Shown: positions 7,182-16,784, counted from the stretch's first letter. The stretch is 64,000 bases of DNA from BMS3ABIN04 sp964553325 (GCA_964553325.1 CAZKKI010000056.1:4610-68609); one strand, 5' to 3'. Notes: generated by a model not told the origin, from the sequence alone. Program-made: numbers and translations.

Positions 7182-9488
7182 TTAGAAACTTTTTGTAGCC
7201 GCCTTTAATCTCTCCCAATTTTTTACATATTTAATATTTCGTGCAACAATTTGTCCAAGTGAAATTCCTCCGTCGTTCGGAGGTATTCGTTGATGAGTAT
7301 AAACTTTGAAATTATTCTCCGTTAACAATTCAATTGTTTTTTCCGTCAGATATACGTTTTGAAAACATCCCCCGCTTAATACCACTTTTGGTATAGCGAT
7401 TATTTTTGCAATTTCAAGAATTATGAACGATAACGTATTATGAAATTTTGCCGCAATAACTTTTGGGGATACCCCTTTTTTCTTGTCGCTCAATATCGAT
7501 TCGATTAACGGTCTCCAATCTACATTTATTTCATTATCAATATTTATATCAAACGGATATTTACCCGCCTCGTTTGAATCAACAATAAATTCCAATTTCA
7601 TGGCGGATTGTCCTTCGAAACTGGAACTAAAGGAAATTCCGAGAATAGCCGAAACGGCATCGAATAATCTTCCCACACTTGAAGTAAGAGGTGAATTTAT
7701 CTGGTTATGAAGCATTTTCATAATTAGGTCAAGCTCATTCTCATTAAAACCTAAATTATACAACTCGTCGTTGTCAAGTGCTTTAGTTCCATAAAGAATA
7801 TACAAAACACCGAGCGCCGCTCTGCGTGCTTCTTTAATTGCCAAGCTACCGCCCGGAAGAGGAAATTGCAGAAAGCGTCCAACGTGCGAAAACGTGTTTT
7901 CATCGGAAACAAAAAATTCGCCGCCCCAAATCGAGTTGTCTAAACCGAAACCGGTTCCATCCCACGAAACTCCCAGTGTTTCACCTTTTATTTGATTTTC
8001 GGCTTTGCACGAAGCTATATGCGCGAAATGATGTTGAACGGTTTTAAATTTGTCGGCATGTTCTTTTACATATTTTACGGATAAATATTCCGGATGCATA
8101 TCGCACACAAGTTCCGGGTTTTCGGTTTCATATAAAGCTTTAAAATCATCAATCACTTTCAGAAAAGCTTTATAAGCTTCTTCGGAAGAAAGATCGCCAA
8201 TATATTGACTAACAAATATATTTTCATCTAATTGAAGGGCAATTGTATTTTTCAAATGTCCGCCTACGGCAAGGATATGCCTCTCTTTTTGATTATTACT
8301 TTGTATGTTAATCGGCAAAGGTGCATAACCGCGTGCACGACGCAAAACCATTTCTTTATCGTTGATAATACGGACAAGTGAATCATCGACTTGTCTGAGT
8401 ATCGGACGGTTATGTGTCAGAAAAAAATCCGCAACCGACTTCAATTTTTCAAATGCTTCTTCATTACTTATACACATCGGTTCTTCCGAAATATTTCCGC
8501 TTGTTGCTACAACGGGGAATTTTAATTCGTGCAATAATAAGTGATGTAGAGGAGTATACGGTAACATTATACCCAAATACGGGTTTTCTGGCGCTACGGT
8601 TTCAGCCAAACAAGTTATGTCGTCTTTTCTTCTTAATAAAACAATAGGCGCTTCGGGTGATTTTAACAAACGTCTTTCCAGATCGGATAAATAACATACT
8701 TTTTCAATTGATTCAATAGATGAAAACATTAAAGCAAACGGTTTTTCATCTCTATGTTTTCTTTTCCGCAATAATTTAACGGCATCGTTATTTCGGGCAT
8801 CCACAATCAATTGGAATCCGCCTAATCCCTTTAGAGCAATTATTTTTCCTTCCCTGATAAACTTCGCTACCGCTTCAACGCAATTATCTCGCTCTCCGAT
8901 TTTATTCATTTTATTATCATATAATTCAAGGTGCGGACCGCAATCGGGACACGCAATAGGTTGAGCATGAAACCGTCTGTTGAGCGGATTAATATATTCT
9001 TTTTTGCATTCTTCACACATCTCGAATATTTTCATAGATGTATTTGCTCTATCGTAGGGAAGAGACTCAATTATACTATAGCGCGGACCGCAATTCGTAC
9101 AATTAATAAACGGGTAACGGTATCTTCTATCTTTCGGGTCATACATTTCTTTCAAACAATCTTTACAGACTGCGATATCGGGTAAAATTAAAACCGATTT
9201 TTCTTTATCCTCCTTGCTTTCGCGGATTTCGAATTCTACAAAACCTATTGCATCTAAAAATGAAATTTCCATACCGGTTATAAATGAACGCTCGGGTTTA
9301 TTAATTTCAATCTCACGGATAAAAGCGTCGAGTTTTTTCCGTTCTCCTTCCGCCTCAATAAATACACCGAGTGAAGAATTATAAACAAATCCTTTTAACC
9401 TGTATTTTTCAGCAAGTAAAAAAATAAACGGTCGGAATCCGACTCCTTGTACGGCGCCGGTTATATGTATTTTAGCCCTTTGAATCAT
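7182..9488 (-). CDS. hypF: Carbamoyltransferase HypF
   Basis: HypF makes carbamoyl-adenylate from carbamoyl phosphate and ATP and transfers the carbamoyl group to HypE. From ATG 9488 the product is 768 residues with the full family order: acylphosphatase domain (about 1-90, GAVQGVGFRPF), two zinc-finger halves (CKDCLKEMYD with CTNCGPR, CEECKKEY with CPDCGPH), a YrdC-like domain (about 200-380, with KGLGGFQL) and a C-terminal Kae1-like domain with HHFAHIASC and GGCFQNVYL. A TTG at 9500 extends the frame by four residues, but ATG 9488 is more likely. The start overlaps the hypB end by 17 bp. Confidence 0.96.
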   Translation of the reverse strand: MIQRAKIHITGAVQGVGFRPFIFLLAEKYRLKGFVYNSSLGVFIEAEGERKKLDAFIREIEINKPERSFITGMEISFLDAIGFVEFEIRESKEDKEKSVLILPDIAVCKDCLKEMYDPKDRRYRYPFINCTNCGPRYSIIESLPYDRANTSMKIFEMCEECKKEYINPLNRRFHAQPIACPDCGPHLELYDNKMNKIGERDNCVEAVAKFIREGKIIALKGLGGFQLIVDARNNDAVKLLRKRKHRDEKPFALMFSSIESIEKVCYLSDLERRLLKSPEAPIVLLRRKDDITCLAETVAPENPYLGIMLPYTPLHHLLLHELKFPVVATSGNISEEPMCISNEEAFEKLKSVADFFLTHNRPILRQVDDSLVRIINDKEMVLRRARGYAPLPINIQSNNQKERHILAVGGHLKNTIALQLDENIFVSQYIGDLSSEEAYKAFLKVIDDFKALYETENPELVCDMHPEYLSVKYVKEHADKFKTVQHHFAHIASCKAENQIKGETLGVSWDGTGFGLDNSIWGGEFFVSDENTFSHVGRFLQFPLPGGSLAIKEARRAALGVLYILYGTKALDNDELYNLGFNENELDLIMKMLHNQINSPLTSSVGRLFDAVSAILGISFSSSFEGQSAMKLEFIVDSNEAGKYPFDINIDNEINVDWRPLIESILSDKKKGVSPKVIAAKFHNTLSFIILEIAKIIAIPKVVLSGGCFQNVYLTEKTIELLTENNFKVYTHQRIPPNDGGISLGQIVARNIKYVKNWERLKAATKSF

Positions 9489-10140
9489 CTTTTTTTTCAA
9501 TTTTATTAATTAACCAGGCTATCCAGTCTTCCAACCCTTCTCCCGTTCGGCATGAAACCGAAAATATTTCGGCGGAGGGATTTACCTCTTTAACATTACC
9601 GGTCAATTCTTTAATATCCAAACCACTGTAAGGAATCAAATCTATTTTATTTAGCAAAACAACATCGACGGCATGAAACATTATTGGATATTTTTTAGGT
9701 TTTTCGGGACCCTCTACAACACTGTAAACCATAACTTTTAAATCCTCACCGAGTTCAAAATCTGCCGGACAAACTAAATTCCCCACGTTTTCAATAAACA
9801 ACAAATCACTTCGGTCTAAATTAAAATTATGAAGAGCATTATGTATCATTCTCGCATCCAGATGACACACGGTTCCCGTTGTAATTTGATACGACGGTAT
9901 ATTCAAAGACTGAATGCGTTCGGAATCAAGCGATGTTTGCAGATCACCTTCGATAACGGAAATCTTATATTTATCTCCTATTCGTTTTATCGTTTCTTCT
10001 AAAACCGATGTTTTACCTGCTCCCGGCGCCGACATAAAATTTACCACGTATAAACCGTTTTGCTTGAACAATTTTTTGTTTTCTTCGGCTAGCCTGGAAT
10101 TTTCCTTAAGTATTTGACTATTTAAATCAATAATATGCAT
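9472..10140 (-). CDS. hypB: Hydrogenase nickel incorporation GTPase HypB
   Basis: SIMIBI-class GTPase that works with HypA to insert nickel. The 222-residue protein carries the P-loop GAGKTSVLE (about 40-48), the switch segment EGDLQTSLDSERI, CHLDARMIHNAL with the cysteine-histidine metal site, ENVGNLVCPADFELGE and the guanine-specificity motif NKID. It lacks the N-terminal His-rich stretch found in some HypB proteins; the neighbouring permease carries a His-rich loop instead. GAGGGA precedes the ATG. It is 24 bp downstream of hypA. Confidence 0.96.
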   Translation of the reverse strand: MHIIDLNSQILKENSRLAEENKKLFKQNGLYVVNFMSAPGAGKTSVLEETIKRIGDKYKISVIEGDLQTSLDSERIQSLNIPSYQITTGTVCHLDARMIHNALHNFNLDRSDLLFIENVGNLVCPADFELGEDLKVMVYSVVEGPEKPKKYPIMFHAVDVVLLNKIDLIPYSGLDIKELTGNVKEVNPSAEIFSVSCRTGEGLEDWIAWLINKIEKKDDSKG

Positions 10141-10164
10141 GGTTTTTCCCTCGTAACGTTTAAT

Positions 10165-10506
10165 TTATACAATGTCGATATATTCAATTTCCATCTCTTT
10201 TCCGCTTTTAATGCTTAGAATATTTTGGCAATCCGGACACAAAAACCGAGCATTGCTTTTCCCTATAAATGTTTTATCACAATTCGAACAATATGTTTTT
10301 AGTTTTACGGTTTCTATTTCAAATTCAGTATCTTCCATAAAACTGCCTTTCTTTATAACGTCGAGAGCAAACTCCAATGCTTCTTTAACAATCCCCGTAA
10401 ATTCGCCGATTAATAACTTTACTTTAACCACTTTACCGGCATTGTTCTTTTTCGCTTCCGATTCAATGATTTCGTAAATACTTTTAGCAATACCGACTTC
10501 GTGCAT
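10165..10506 (-). CDS. hypA: Hydrogenase nickel incorporation protein HypA
   Basis: Nickel metallochaperone partnering HypB. The 113 residues start MHEVGIAKSI, in which His2 is the conserved nickel ligand, and contain a zinc site made of CSNC and CPDC (about residues 73-93). Length is typical. No clear ribosome site is seen upstream of the ATG. It is the first canonical hyp gene, 37 bp after the permease gene. Confidence 0.95.
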   Translation of the reverse strand: MHEVGIAKSIYEIIESEAKKNNAGKVVKVKLLIGEFTGIVKEALEFALDVIKKGSFMEDTEFEIETVKLKTYCSNCDKTFIGKSNARFLCPDCQNILSIKSGKEMEIEYIDIV

Positions 10507-10543
10507 TCGATTTTAACAAATAATTAAGTTTTTGAAATTTAAG

Positions 10544-11254
10544 CTACAAACCCAGAAATTGAATGCTTACTCCGCAGAGTAAAACAGATATGCCGGCAAG
10601 CCAATGAATGTGTGTTTGAATTTTTTTCAACGGGAATAAATTAAGACCATAAATTCCAATAAAAACCAAAAGTTGCATCGTAACAATAGTTACAACGGAA
10701 AATGTAACGGCTACGGCGGCAACAGCAAAAAAGTTAATATTGGCTGCCGGATAAATCAATAATGGTATTAACGGTTCGCATGGTCCTAACACAAAAATAA
10801 TAAAGATTAACCAAGGCGATATTTTTTTTCCCGAAGATAAATGTATGTGAGAATGTTCCTCAATATGTCTGTGCTCGTGAGAATGAACTGTTCCATCCGC
10901 ATGAAAATGGATATGAGAATGAACCTTGTTTTTATATGCCTGTCTAATCCCCCAAACCGTATATACAACACCGAAGCTTATCAGTAACCACCCGGCTATT
11001 TCTCCTCTGAATGATTCCAAAGTTTCCAAGGAAAAAATTTCCGTGCCTAACGCAAAACCGATTATCCCTATTGCTATCGAAGATAATACATGACCTACAC
11101 CAGAAATTAGTGTTACCATTGAGGTTTTGAATATATTCCAGTTTTCGGATTTCGATAATGCAATAAACGGGATATAATGATCCGGTCCTAATGCAGTGTG
11201 CACAAATCCAATTGTAGCGGCGCTAATAATAAGAATATTTACTTCAGAATCCAT
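10544..11254 (-). CDS. Putative nickel permease (UreH/NicO-like) with His-rich loop
   Basis: Polytopic membrane protein of 236 residues leading the hyp operon. About six hydrophobic segments are visible. Motifs ALGPDHYIPF (about 21-30) and LGPCEPLIPLL (about 156-166) resemble those of NicO/RcnA-type nickel-cobalt transporters and UreH-like transmembrane proteins. A cytoplasmic or periplasmic loop at residues 112-138 is packed with histidines (alternating His-Ser-His and His-Glu-His), fitting metal capture. Nickel as substrate is inferred from the hypA/hypB neighbours. It may equally be named an urease-accessory-like or sulfite-exporter-like protein by profile searches. Confidence 0.8.
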   Translation of the reverse strand: MDSEVNILIISAATIGFVHTALGPDHYIPFIALSKSENWNIFKTSMVTLISGVGHVLSSIAIGIIGFALGTEIFSLETLESFRGEIAGWLLISFGVVYTVWGIRQAYKNKVHSHIHFHADGTVHSHEHRHIEEHSHIHLSSGKKISPWLIFIIFVLGPCEPLIPLLIYPAANINFFAVAAVAVTFSVVTIVTMQLLVFIGIYGLNLFPLKKIQTHIHWLAGISVLLCGVSIQFLGL

Positions 11255-11300
11255 TTAGTTTCATAAAACATTTTTTTTAAGATAGGAATATGATTTTAAA

Positions 11301-11318
11301 AATTCAACTATTTGAATT
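11301..11318. promoter_or_regulatory. Inverted repeat upstream of the permease-hyp operon
   Basis: AATTCAA (11301-11307), CTAT, TTGAATT (11312-11318) is a perfect 7-bp dyad in the 138-bp gap between ruvA and the permease gene, about 50 bp upstream of the permease ATG at 11254. It may be an operator for the hyp operon. It is AT-rich, so chance is possible. Confidence 0.3.
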
Positions 11319-11392
11319 CAAAAAGCGGGGAAGATAATTTTAACGAAATTTAAGATATTAATAAATATGTTGAATGTTACTTGAAACGACTA

Positions 11393-11983
11393 TCAACTAA
11401 ACAGTTCGGTTAGAGATACTTTAATAAGTTCTTCCAAAGAAATATCGGGCTTTGTATCCAGTATTTTCCTGACCGTAATTTCAGCCGTTTTTTTGTTATA
11501 ACCGAGGGCAATTAACGCATTTACGGCATCTTCTTTTATTTTATACGATTCCGAATGAACCTGTGTTTCCGAAGCTCGGACCGAAGTGATTTTATCTTTC
11601 AACTCTATAACCAAACGTTCGGCGGTTTTTCGCCCTACACCCGGAATTGCAACCAATCTCGATTTATCACCCGCGGCAATCGCTTCGATTAATTCGGTTG
11701 TTTGTATACCGGATAAGATACTTTGGGCAAGTTTCGGACCCACGCCGCTAACCGAAATTAGTTTTTCGAATACATCTTTTTCCGCCGTTGTTGAAAATCC
11801 GAATAAAGTGAGCGAGTTTTCCCTAACGCTCAAGTATGTATAAATTTCCGCATTTTCATTCAGCCCGGCGATATCTTCGAAAGTGTTAAAAGAAATAAAA
11901 ACATGATAGCCAACACCGTTAACGTCAATTACAATTTCGGTCGGTTTTTTTTCGATTATTTTTCCGCTAAGTCTGGCTATCAT
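11393..11983 (-). CDS. ruvA: Holliday junction branch migration protein RuvA
   Basis: Tetrameric DNA-binding subunit that holds the Holliday junction and loads RuvB. The 196 residues contain the N-terminal OB fold (MIARLSGKIIEKKPTEIVID), two helix-hairpin-helix motifs (VSGVGPKLAQSIL and IPGVGRKTAERLVIELKDK) and a C-terminal UBA-like domain (about 150-196). Length is typical. It follows ruvC by 6 bp; ruvB is not in the window. Confidence 0.96.
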   Translation of the reverse strand: MIARLSGKIIEKKPTEIVIDVNGVGYHVFISFNTFEDIAGLNENAEIYTYLSVRENSLTLFGFSTTAEKDVFEKLISVSGVGPKLAQSILSGIQTTELIEAIAAGDKSRLVAIPGVGRKTAERLVIELKDKITSVRASETQVHSESYKIKEDAVNALIALGYNKKTAEITVRKILDTKPDISLEELIKVSLTELFS

Positions 11984-11989
11984 TTTAAT

Positions 11990-12526
11990 TTACTCTATTA
12001 CTTTATCCGGATTTTCCTTCACGAAATTCGCCCAGCTTTTAGATTTTGTTACCGGTGAGTTTTTTTTGAAAGCGTGACAAATTGCGGTGGCAAGCGCATC
12101 CGATTCGTCCGTTTTCATTTTATCTTTTCTCAAACCGAGCAATTTTTTAATCATAAATTGAACTTGTTCTTTCGAAGCGGCGCCAGTACCTACAACGGCT
12201 TTTTTTATTTCCCGGGGTGAATATTGTGCGGGATCCAATCCGTTATGTGCCGAAACCAAAAGTGAAATTCCGCGAACATAACCGATTTTCATAACCGATT
12301 GTACGTTTTTACCGTAGAACGCCGTTTCCAAAGAAAATTCGGTCGGATTGTATTTCTTTATCAACTTTTCTATTTCGTCGTAAATTTTCTCCAGTTTTTC
12401 CGCCAGTGAGGCGGTTTTGGGCGGTTCGATAATTCCCGAATCGATATAAGTAAGTTCATTATTCCTAAATGCCACAATTCCGTAGCCTGTTAGCTTCGTA
12501 CCCGGATCAATTCCTAAAACAATCAT
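11990..12526 (-). CDS. ruvC: Crossover junction endodeoxyribonuclease RuvC
   Basis: Resolves Holliday junctions by symmetric cleavage. The 178 residues begin MIVLGIDPGTKLTGYG, which includes the first catalytic aspartate (Asp7), and contain ETAFYGKN with the catalytic Glu and KTDESDALATAICHA with the C-terminal acidic residues. Length is normal. It lies between yebC (23 bp) and ruvA (6 bp), a common bacterial order. Confidence 0.96.
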   Translation of the reverse strand: MIVLGIDPGTKLTGYGIVAFRNNELTYIDSGIIEPPKTASLAEKLEKIYDEIEKLIKKYNPTEFSLETAFYGKNVQSVMKIGYVRGISLLVSAHNGLDPAQYSPREIKKAVVGTGAASKEQVQFMIKKLLGLRKDKMKTDESDALATAICHAFKKNSPVTKSKSWANFVKENPDKVIE

Positions 12527-12549
12527 ATAAATTTATTGGTAAGTTTTAT

Positions 12550-13278
12550 CTACTCTTCAACGAAATCGGCATTAGTATAAACATTTTGCACATCGTCGTT
12601 ATCTTCCAAAGCGTCTATCAATTTCATCGCCTTTTCGGCGGTTTCTCCGCTAACGGAAACGGAGTTTTTTGCAATCCATTGTAACGATGCGTTCTCAATT
12701 TCCAGATTTGCCTCTTGAACCGCTTTTCTTACGGTTTCAAAATCTTCCACTGCGGTTGTTACCTCGAAAAATTCCTCTTCCGTTTGCAAATCTTCGGCGC
12801 CGGCATCCAGCACAATCTCTAAAACTTCATCCTCCGTTTTATCTTGTTTTGAAATTGTGATTACACCTTTCCTATCGAACATCCAGGCAACCGAACCGGA
12901 CTCGCCGAGACTTCCGCCGTGTTTATTAAGAAGATGGCGAACTTCAGCAACCGTTCTATTTTTATTATCGGTTACACTTTCAATTAAAATTGCAATTCCG
13001 CCGGGTCCGTAACCTTCGTAAGTAATTTCCATATAATTATCGCTACCGCTCTCCCCGCTTGCTTTTTTAATTGCGCGTTTGATGTTATCCATAGGCATAT
13101 TAGCCGATTTCGCATTATCTATTGCAAGACGCAATCTCGGATTAGCCGATGGATCCGGTCCGCCTTGGCGTGTAGCAATTGTAATTTCTTTAATCAGTTT
13201 CGTAAATATTTTCCCGCGCTTGGCATCTTGAGCGGCTTTTTTTCTTTTTATTGTTGACCACTTTGAATGACCCGACAT
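12550..13278 (-). CDS. yebC: YebC/PmpR family protein
   Basis: Widely conserved protein described as a transcriptional regulator and, more recently, as a translation factor acting on proline-rich stalls. The 242 residues begin MSGHSKWSTIKRKKAAQDAKRG, the family signature, followed by RLRLAIDNAKSANMPMDNIKRAI and YEGYGPGGIAILIE. Length is typical. It lies 30 bp downstream of recJ and 23 bp upstream of ruvC. Confidence 0.95.
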   Translation of the reverse strand: MSGHSKWSTIKRKKAAQDAKRGKIFTKLIKEITIATRQGGPDPSANPRLRLAIDNAKSANMPMDNIKRAIKKASGESGSDNYMEITYEGYGPGGIAILIESVTDNKNRTVAEVRHLLNKHGGSLGESGSVAWMFDRKGVITISKQDKTEDEVLEIVLDAGAEDLQTEEEFFEVTTAVEDFETVRKAVQEANLEIENASLQWIAKNSVSVSGETAEKAMKLIDALEDNDDVQNVYTNADFVEE

Positions 13279-13308
13279 AATTAAACTCCTAAATTCATTT
13301 TCTGAAAT

Positions 13309-15015
13309 TTAATGTTTTATTCGCAAATCTTTCAAACGAAGTTGCGGAAAAGTTCTTTCGTTTCTTACAATTTTTTCTATAGTGAAAACAATATCCACAA
13401 TTTTGTTTTCGCCGTTAATCTCTTTTACGTACCCGGCAAGGTTGAACCCTATGGCGTCGTAAACTCGGTCGGTGCCGTTTTGACTAAACGTAGTAATCAT
13501 ATGATTTGCACCTACAATTCTCGGTATACTTTTAACAATTACATTTTCCGCTAAAAATATTGGGCGCATATTACCGGGACCAAAAGGAGCAAATTGATCG
13601 AGAATTCTGACAAATTTAGGTGTAATTTCATTTAACGATATTTTTGCATCGATTAAAACTTCAGGTTGAATTTTTTCTTGCGTAAGCGAACGTTTTAAGA
13701 TTTCGTTGAATTTTCGTTTAAACGGTTCGATGTTTTCTTTTTTCAACTCCAGTCCGGCCGCAGCTTTGTGTCCGCCGAATTGAATTAATAAATCTTGACA
13801 TTCTTGAAGTGCTTCGTAAATGTTAAATCCCGCAATGCTTCTGGCCGAACCTTTCGCAACTCCGTCGATTGTAGTAAGCATAATCGAAGGGCGATAATAT
13901 TTTTCCACCAAGCGCGATGCTACAATTCCGATTACCCCCGGATGCCAATTGTCATCATGTAAAACAATGCCCAAATTCTCTTCAAGCTCTTCACTTGCCA
14001 ACTGCACGGCGTGGGCAAACGTTACTTCGTCGATTTTTCTTCGTTCGAAATTTTCACCTTCCAGAACTTTTGCAAGTTCAACGGCGCGATTGTAATCATC
14101 CGTAATAAATAATTCGACGGCTCTGTTTGCATCTCCCAATCTGCCTACCGCATTAATTCTTGGTGCAATCGTAAAAACGATTTGTCCGGCAGATAAATTT
14201 CCCGGTTCCATTCTTGCACTTTTGATTAATGCAAGAATTCCGGGGCGGGGATTTGTATTAATTTTTTCTATTCCGGCTTTAACCAAAACCCTGTTTTCAT
14301 CTACAAGCGGAACAATATCGGCGGCTCCGGCTAATGCTACCAAATCGAGGTAATCCAACACCATATCTTTTTTACCGATTCTATCGGCAATTGCACGCGC
14401 TAACTTGAAAGCAATTCCGGCGCCGGATAAATATTTAAACGGATAATCGTCACCCGGTTTTAACGGGTCCAAAATAGCAAAAGCCGGTGGTAAAACATCT
14501 TTGGGCTGATGATGGTCACAAATAATTGTTTCCATCCCAAGTTCGTTTGCAAGCTCAACTTCTTCGACAGCGGTGATACCGCAATCCACCGAAATAATGA
14601 GATCGGTATTTTTCTCTTTGAGTTTTTTCACACTTGTTTTCGAAATTCCGTAACCTTCTTCAATTCTGTTGGGAATGTAAATTTCCACTTGTGCATCGAG
14701 TTCTTTAAGAAACATGTACATTAAAGCTGCCGAACAAGTACCGTCCACATCGTAATCGCCGTAAACACAAATTTTCTCGTTATTCGTTACGGCTTTTATT
14801 ACCCTTGTGGAAGCTTTTTCCATGTCGTCCATTAAGAAAGGGTCGTGAAGTGAATCGAGAGAAGGTCGGAAATATTTTTTAGCCTCAAAGAAGTTTGTAA
14901 CACCGCGTTTAATAAGCAAATCGGCTAAAACGTTCGAAATATTGAGACTATCTGCTAAAGCCAGAACGGATTTCTGATCCGCGGGTTCTTGAAGAGTCCA
15001 ACGTTTTTGTACCAT
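13309..15015 (-). CDS. recJ: Single-stranded-DNA-specific exonuclease RecJ
   Basis: 5'-3' single-strand exonuclease of recombination and mismatch repair. The 568 residues contain the DHH phosphoesterase motifs VYGDYDVDGTCSAAL (about 83-97), SVDCGITA and CDHHQPKD, the DHHA1 domain with FGGHKAAAGL (about 414-423) and a C-terminal OB domain. Length and motif order are normal. The ATG at 15015 lies 23 bp downstream of the RNase P RNA 3' end. Confidence 0.96.
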   Translation of the reverse strand: MVQKRWTLQEPADQKSVLALADSLNISNVLADLLIKRGVTNFFEAKKYFRPSLDSLHDPFLMDDMEKASTRVIKAVTNNEKICVYGDYDVDGTCSAALMYMFLKELDAQVEIYIPNRIEEGYGISKTSVKKLKEKNTDLIISVDCGITAVEEVELANELGMETIICDHHQPKDVLPPAFAILDPLKPGDDYPFKYLSGAGIAFKLARAIADRIGKKDMVLDYLDLVALAGAADIVPLVDENRVLVKAGIEKINTNPRPGILALIKSARMEPGNLSAGQIVFTIAPRINAVGRLGDANRAVELFITDDYNRAVELAKVLEGENFERRKIDEVTFAHAVQLASEELEENLGIVLHDDNWHPGVIGIVASRLVEKYYRPSIMLTTIDGVAKGSARSIAGFNIYEALQECQDLLIQFGGHKAAAGLELKKENIEPFKRKFNEILKRSLTQEKIQPEVLIDAKISLNEITPKFVRILDQFAPFGPGNMRPIFLAENVIVKSIPRIVGANHMITTFSQNGTDRVYDAIGFNLAGYVKEINGENKIVDIVFTIEKIVRNERTFPQLRLKDLRIKH

Positions 15016-15038
15016 TATCTTCCACGTCGGAAGATCGA

Positions 15039-15473
15039 TTAATGACTCAAGTCTATAAGCCGAATTCTGTAATCCCGAAAGAACGGGACGGCAATTATTT
15101 ATCTTATTCCGACATTACTGTCGGAATTTAGCGGTCTACCCGAAGAGATTGAAAGCGAACAACTTTCTTCCGGCTAACCGGAACCTCTTCTGCTTGACCT
15201 TGCACCGGGTGGGGTTTGCCGTGATCCCGGTAAAACCGAGACTCCCAAAACGGGACCTCCGGTATTACTACCGGAGCGGTAGGCTCTTACCCTGCCTTTT
15301 CACCCTTGCTCCGATAAAATCGGGGCGGTATCTTTTCTGTGGCACTTTCCGTAGCCGACGGCTTGCGCCGCCAACCCCCGGGCGTTACCCGGCACCCTGT
15401 TCTGTGGTGTTCGGACTTTCCTCTACTCAAGTTTAATCCCCTTGAGTAGCAATTGCCCAACTTGAGTCATTAA
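15039..15473 (-). ncRNA. rnpB: RNase P RNA (bacterial type A)
   Basis: Catalytic RNA that matures tRNA 5' ends. The ends are set by helix P1: the 5' TTAATGACTCAAGT (15473-15460) pairs with the 3' ACTTGAGTCATTAA (15052-15039). Conserved blocks on the minus strand are GGAAAGTCCGAACACC, ACAGGGTGCCGGGTAACGCC, GGAAAGTGCCACAGAAA, GCAAGGGTGAAAAGG, CGGCAAACCCCACCCGG and the 3' ACAGAATTCGGCTTATAG. P3 is the hairpin CTACTCAAG/CTTGAGTAG. About 435 nt. The ends are from pairing and accurate to a few bases. Confidence 0.95.
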
Positions 15474-15708
15474 TACATCTTCCATTTTTTATTTGTATAA
15501 TTACACTTTTCTCAAACTGAGATAAATATAATAAATTTTTCCCCTTTTTTCACGATTAAATTATTACATATCGTAATTCTTTGAATACATCGGCTTAAAC
15601 TTTTTCGCGGTTGTTACTACAACCGAGAGGTAATTTGGTTCCTATTAATACCGGGTTATATACCGGCGCAGAGCATTAAAATTTTAGAAGCAACCTTGAA
15701 ATAATTAT

Positions 15709-16746
15709 TCAATCTGTGGCGTGGTCAATTGAATCCAGCTGTTGGTACAATTCCAAGTAAGTCTCTTTCGGAACATCGTTATACCAGTTTCCGGTTAAAT
15801 ATCCAATTGACGTTATAAAAAAGTAAATTGCAAGGATTCCATATCCGATGTACTTCTTATTCAGTTTTCTTTTCGGCGGAAATATGGTTTCCACAACAAG
15901 AGTATCGGCAACGGGACATACATCAACACAGTTCATGCACGTTGTGCATTCGTCGGATATTACCGTTTTAACTTTATCCACTTTTATATTGGAAGGGCAC
16001 GCGGTATAACACAACCCGCAATCAATGCATGTGGATTCTTTCCTTTTAATTTTCACGGGACTTAAAATGGAAAGAACTCCGAGCAAAGCTCCGTACGGAC
16101 ACAGATAACGACACCAAAAATTTCTGATTATTATTGAAAGTACAACTAAAACCAAAATGACGGTCAGCGAAAAGCGTGAAATATCGGCAAAGAAATAATA
16201 TAACTTAATATCTGCAACAATATTGTAAGAACTATTCAAAAATTTATTTAATTCGACTACCGTCATGGTAAAAATCGAATAAGCAAAAAAGCCGAGAATC
16301 AAATATTTTAAACTTCGTAACGGGTAATCGAGCAATTTCGGCATCACCAATTTTTTCTTGAACAGTTTTTTGTAAATTTTTTCGCCGAAATCACCCAATA
16401 CTTCCGATAAAAAGCCTATCGGACAAATCCAACTGCAGAAAGATTTCCCGAAAATCAAAGAGATTGAAATTATGGCAACGAAAATAAAAAAACCCGCAGG
16501 ATGAACGTGATGAATTTCGCCGGTTTGTAAAAAATAATACAAACTCATTAACGAACTGATCGGAAGAAACGCTTCCGCTCCCGGCGGTCGATCGATAAAA
16601 CCGACTGTACCGCCCGACTCCATCCATCTCACGAAATAATGAAATTGTACACCGATCCAAACCGTTAGCAACACAAAGAAAATTTGTACTCTCAATCTAT
16701 ACTTTTGAACCGGACGTTCTTTATTCTTTTGTATATTTTTTCTCAT
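15709..16746 (-). CDS. Membrane 4Fe-4S polyferredoxin (NapH/MauN-like)
   Basis: Integral membrane electron-transfer protein, 345 residues, with about five transmembrane segments. It has two CX3CP motifs (SWICPIG and CRYLCPYG) and two ferredoxin-type clusters (CIDCGLCYTACP and CTTCMNCVDVCP, about 246-300). This is the NapH/MauN/CcoG-type arrangement of quinol-oxidising or Fe-S-donating proteins. No nap, mau or cco genes are near, so the partner is unknown. The nearest upstream gene on the same strand is an Fe-S-type Rrf2 regulator, and a dyad lies 39 bp upstream of the ATG, suggesting redox or NO control. The 235 bp between this gene and rnpB hold no recognised gene; a short hairpin at 15608-15625 has no T-run in the right place. 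Confidence 0.85.
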   Translation of the reverse strand: MRKNIQKNKERPVQKYRLRVQIFFVLLTVWIGVQFHYFVRWMESGGTVGFIDRPPGAEAFLPISSLMSLYYFLQTGEIHHVHPAGFFIFVAIISISLIFGKSFCSWICPIGFLSEVLGDFGEKIYKKLFKKKLVMPKLLDYPLRSLKYLILGFFAYSIFTMTVVELNKFLNSSYNIVADIKLYYFFADISRFSLTVILVLVVLSIIIRNFWCRYLCPYGALLGVLSILSPVKIKRKESTCIDCGLCYTACPSNIKVDKVKTVISDECTTCMNCVDVCPVADTLVVETIFPPKRKLNKKYIGYGILAIYFFITSIGYLTGNWYNDVPKETYLELYQQLDSIDHATD

Positions 16747-16784
16747 TATAAAACAAGACTACATTCTCTTATTAAAATTAAACT

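Noticed and set aside
15608..15625. Hairpin CGGTTGT-TACT-ACAACCG downstream of the polyferredoxin gene as terminator
   Set aside because: The T-run is on the wrong side for either strand; the stem may still have some role, but I cannot support a terminator.
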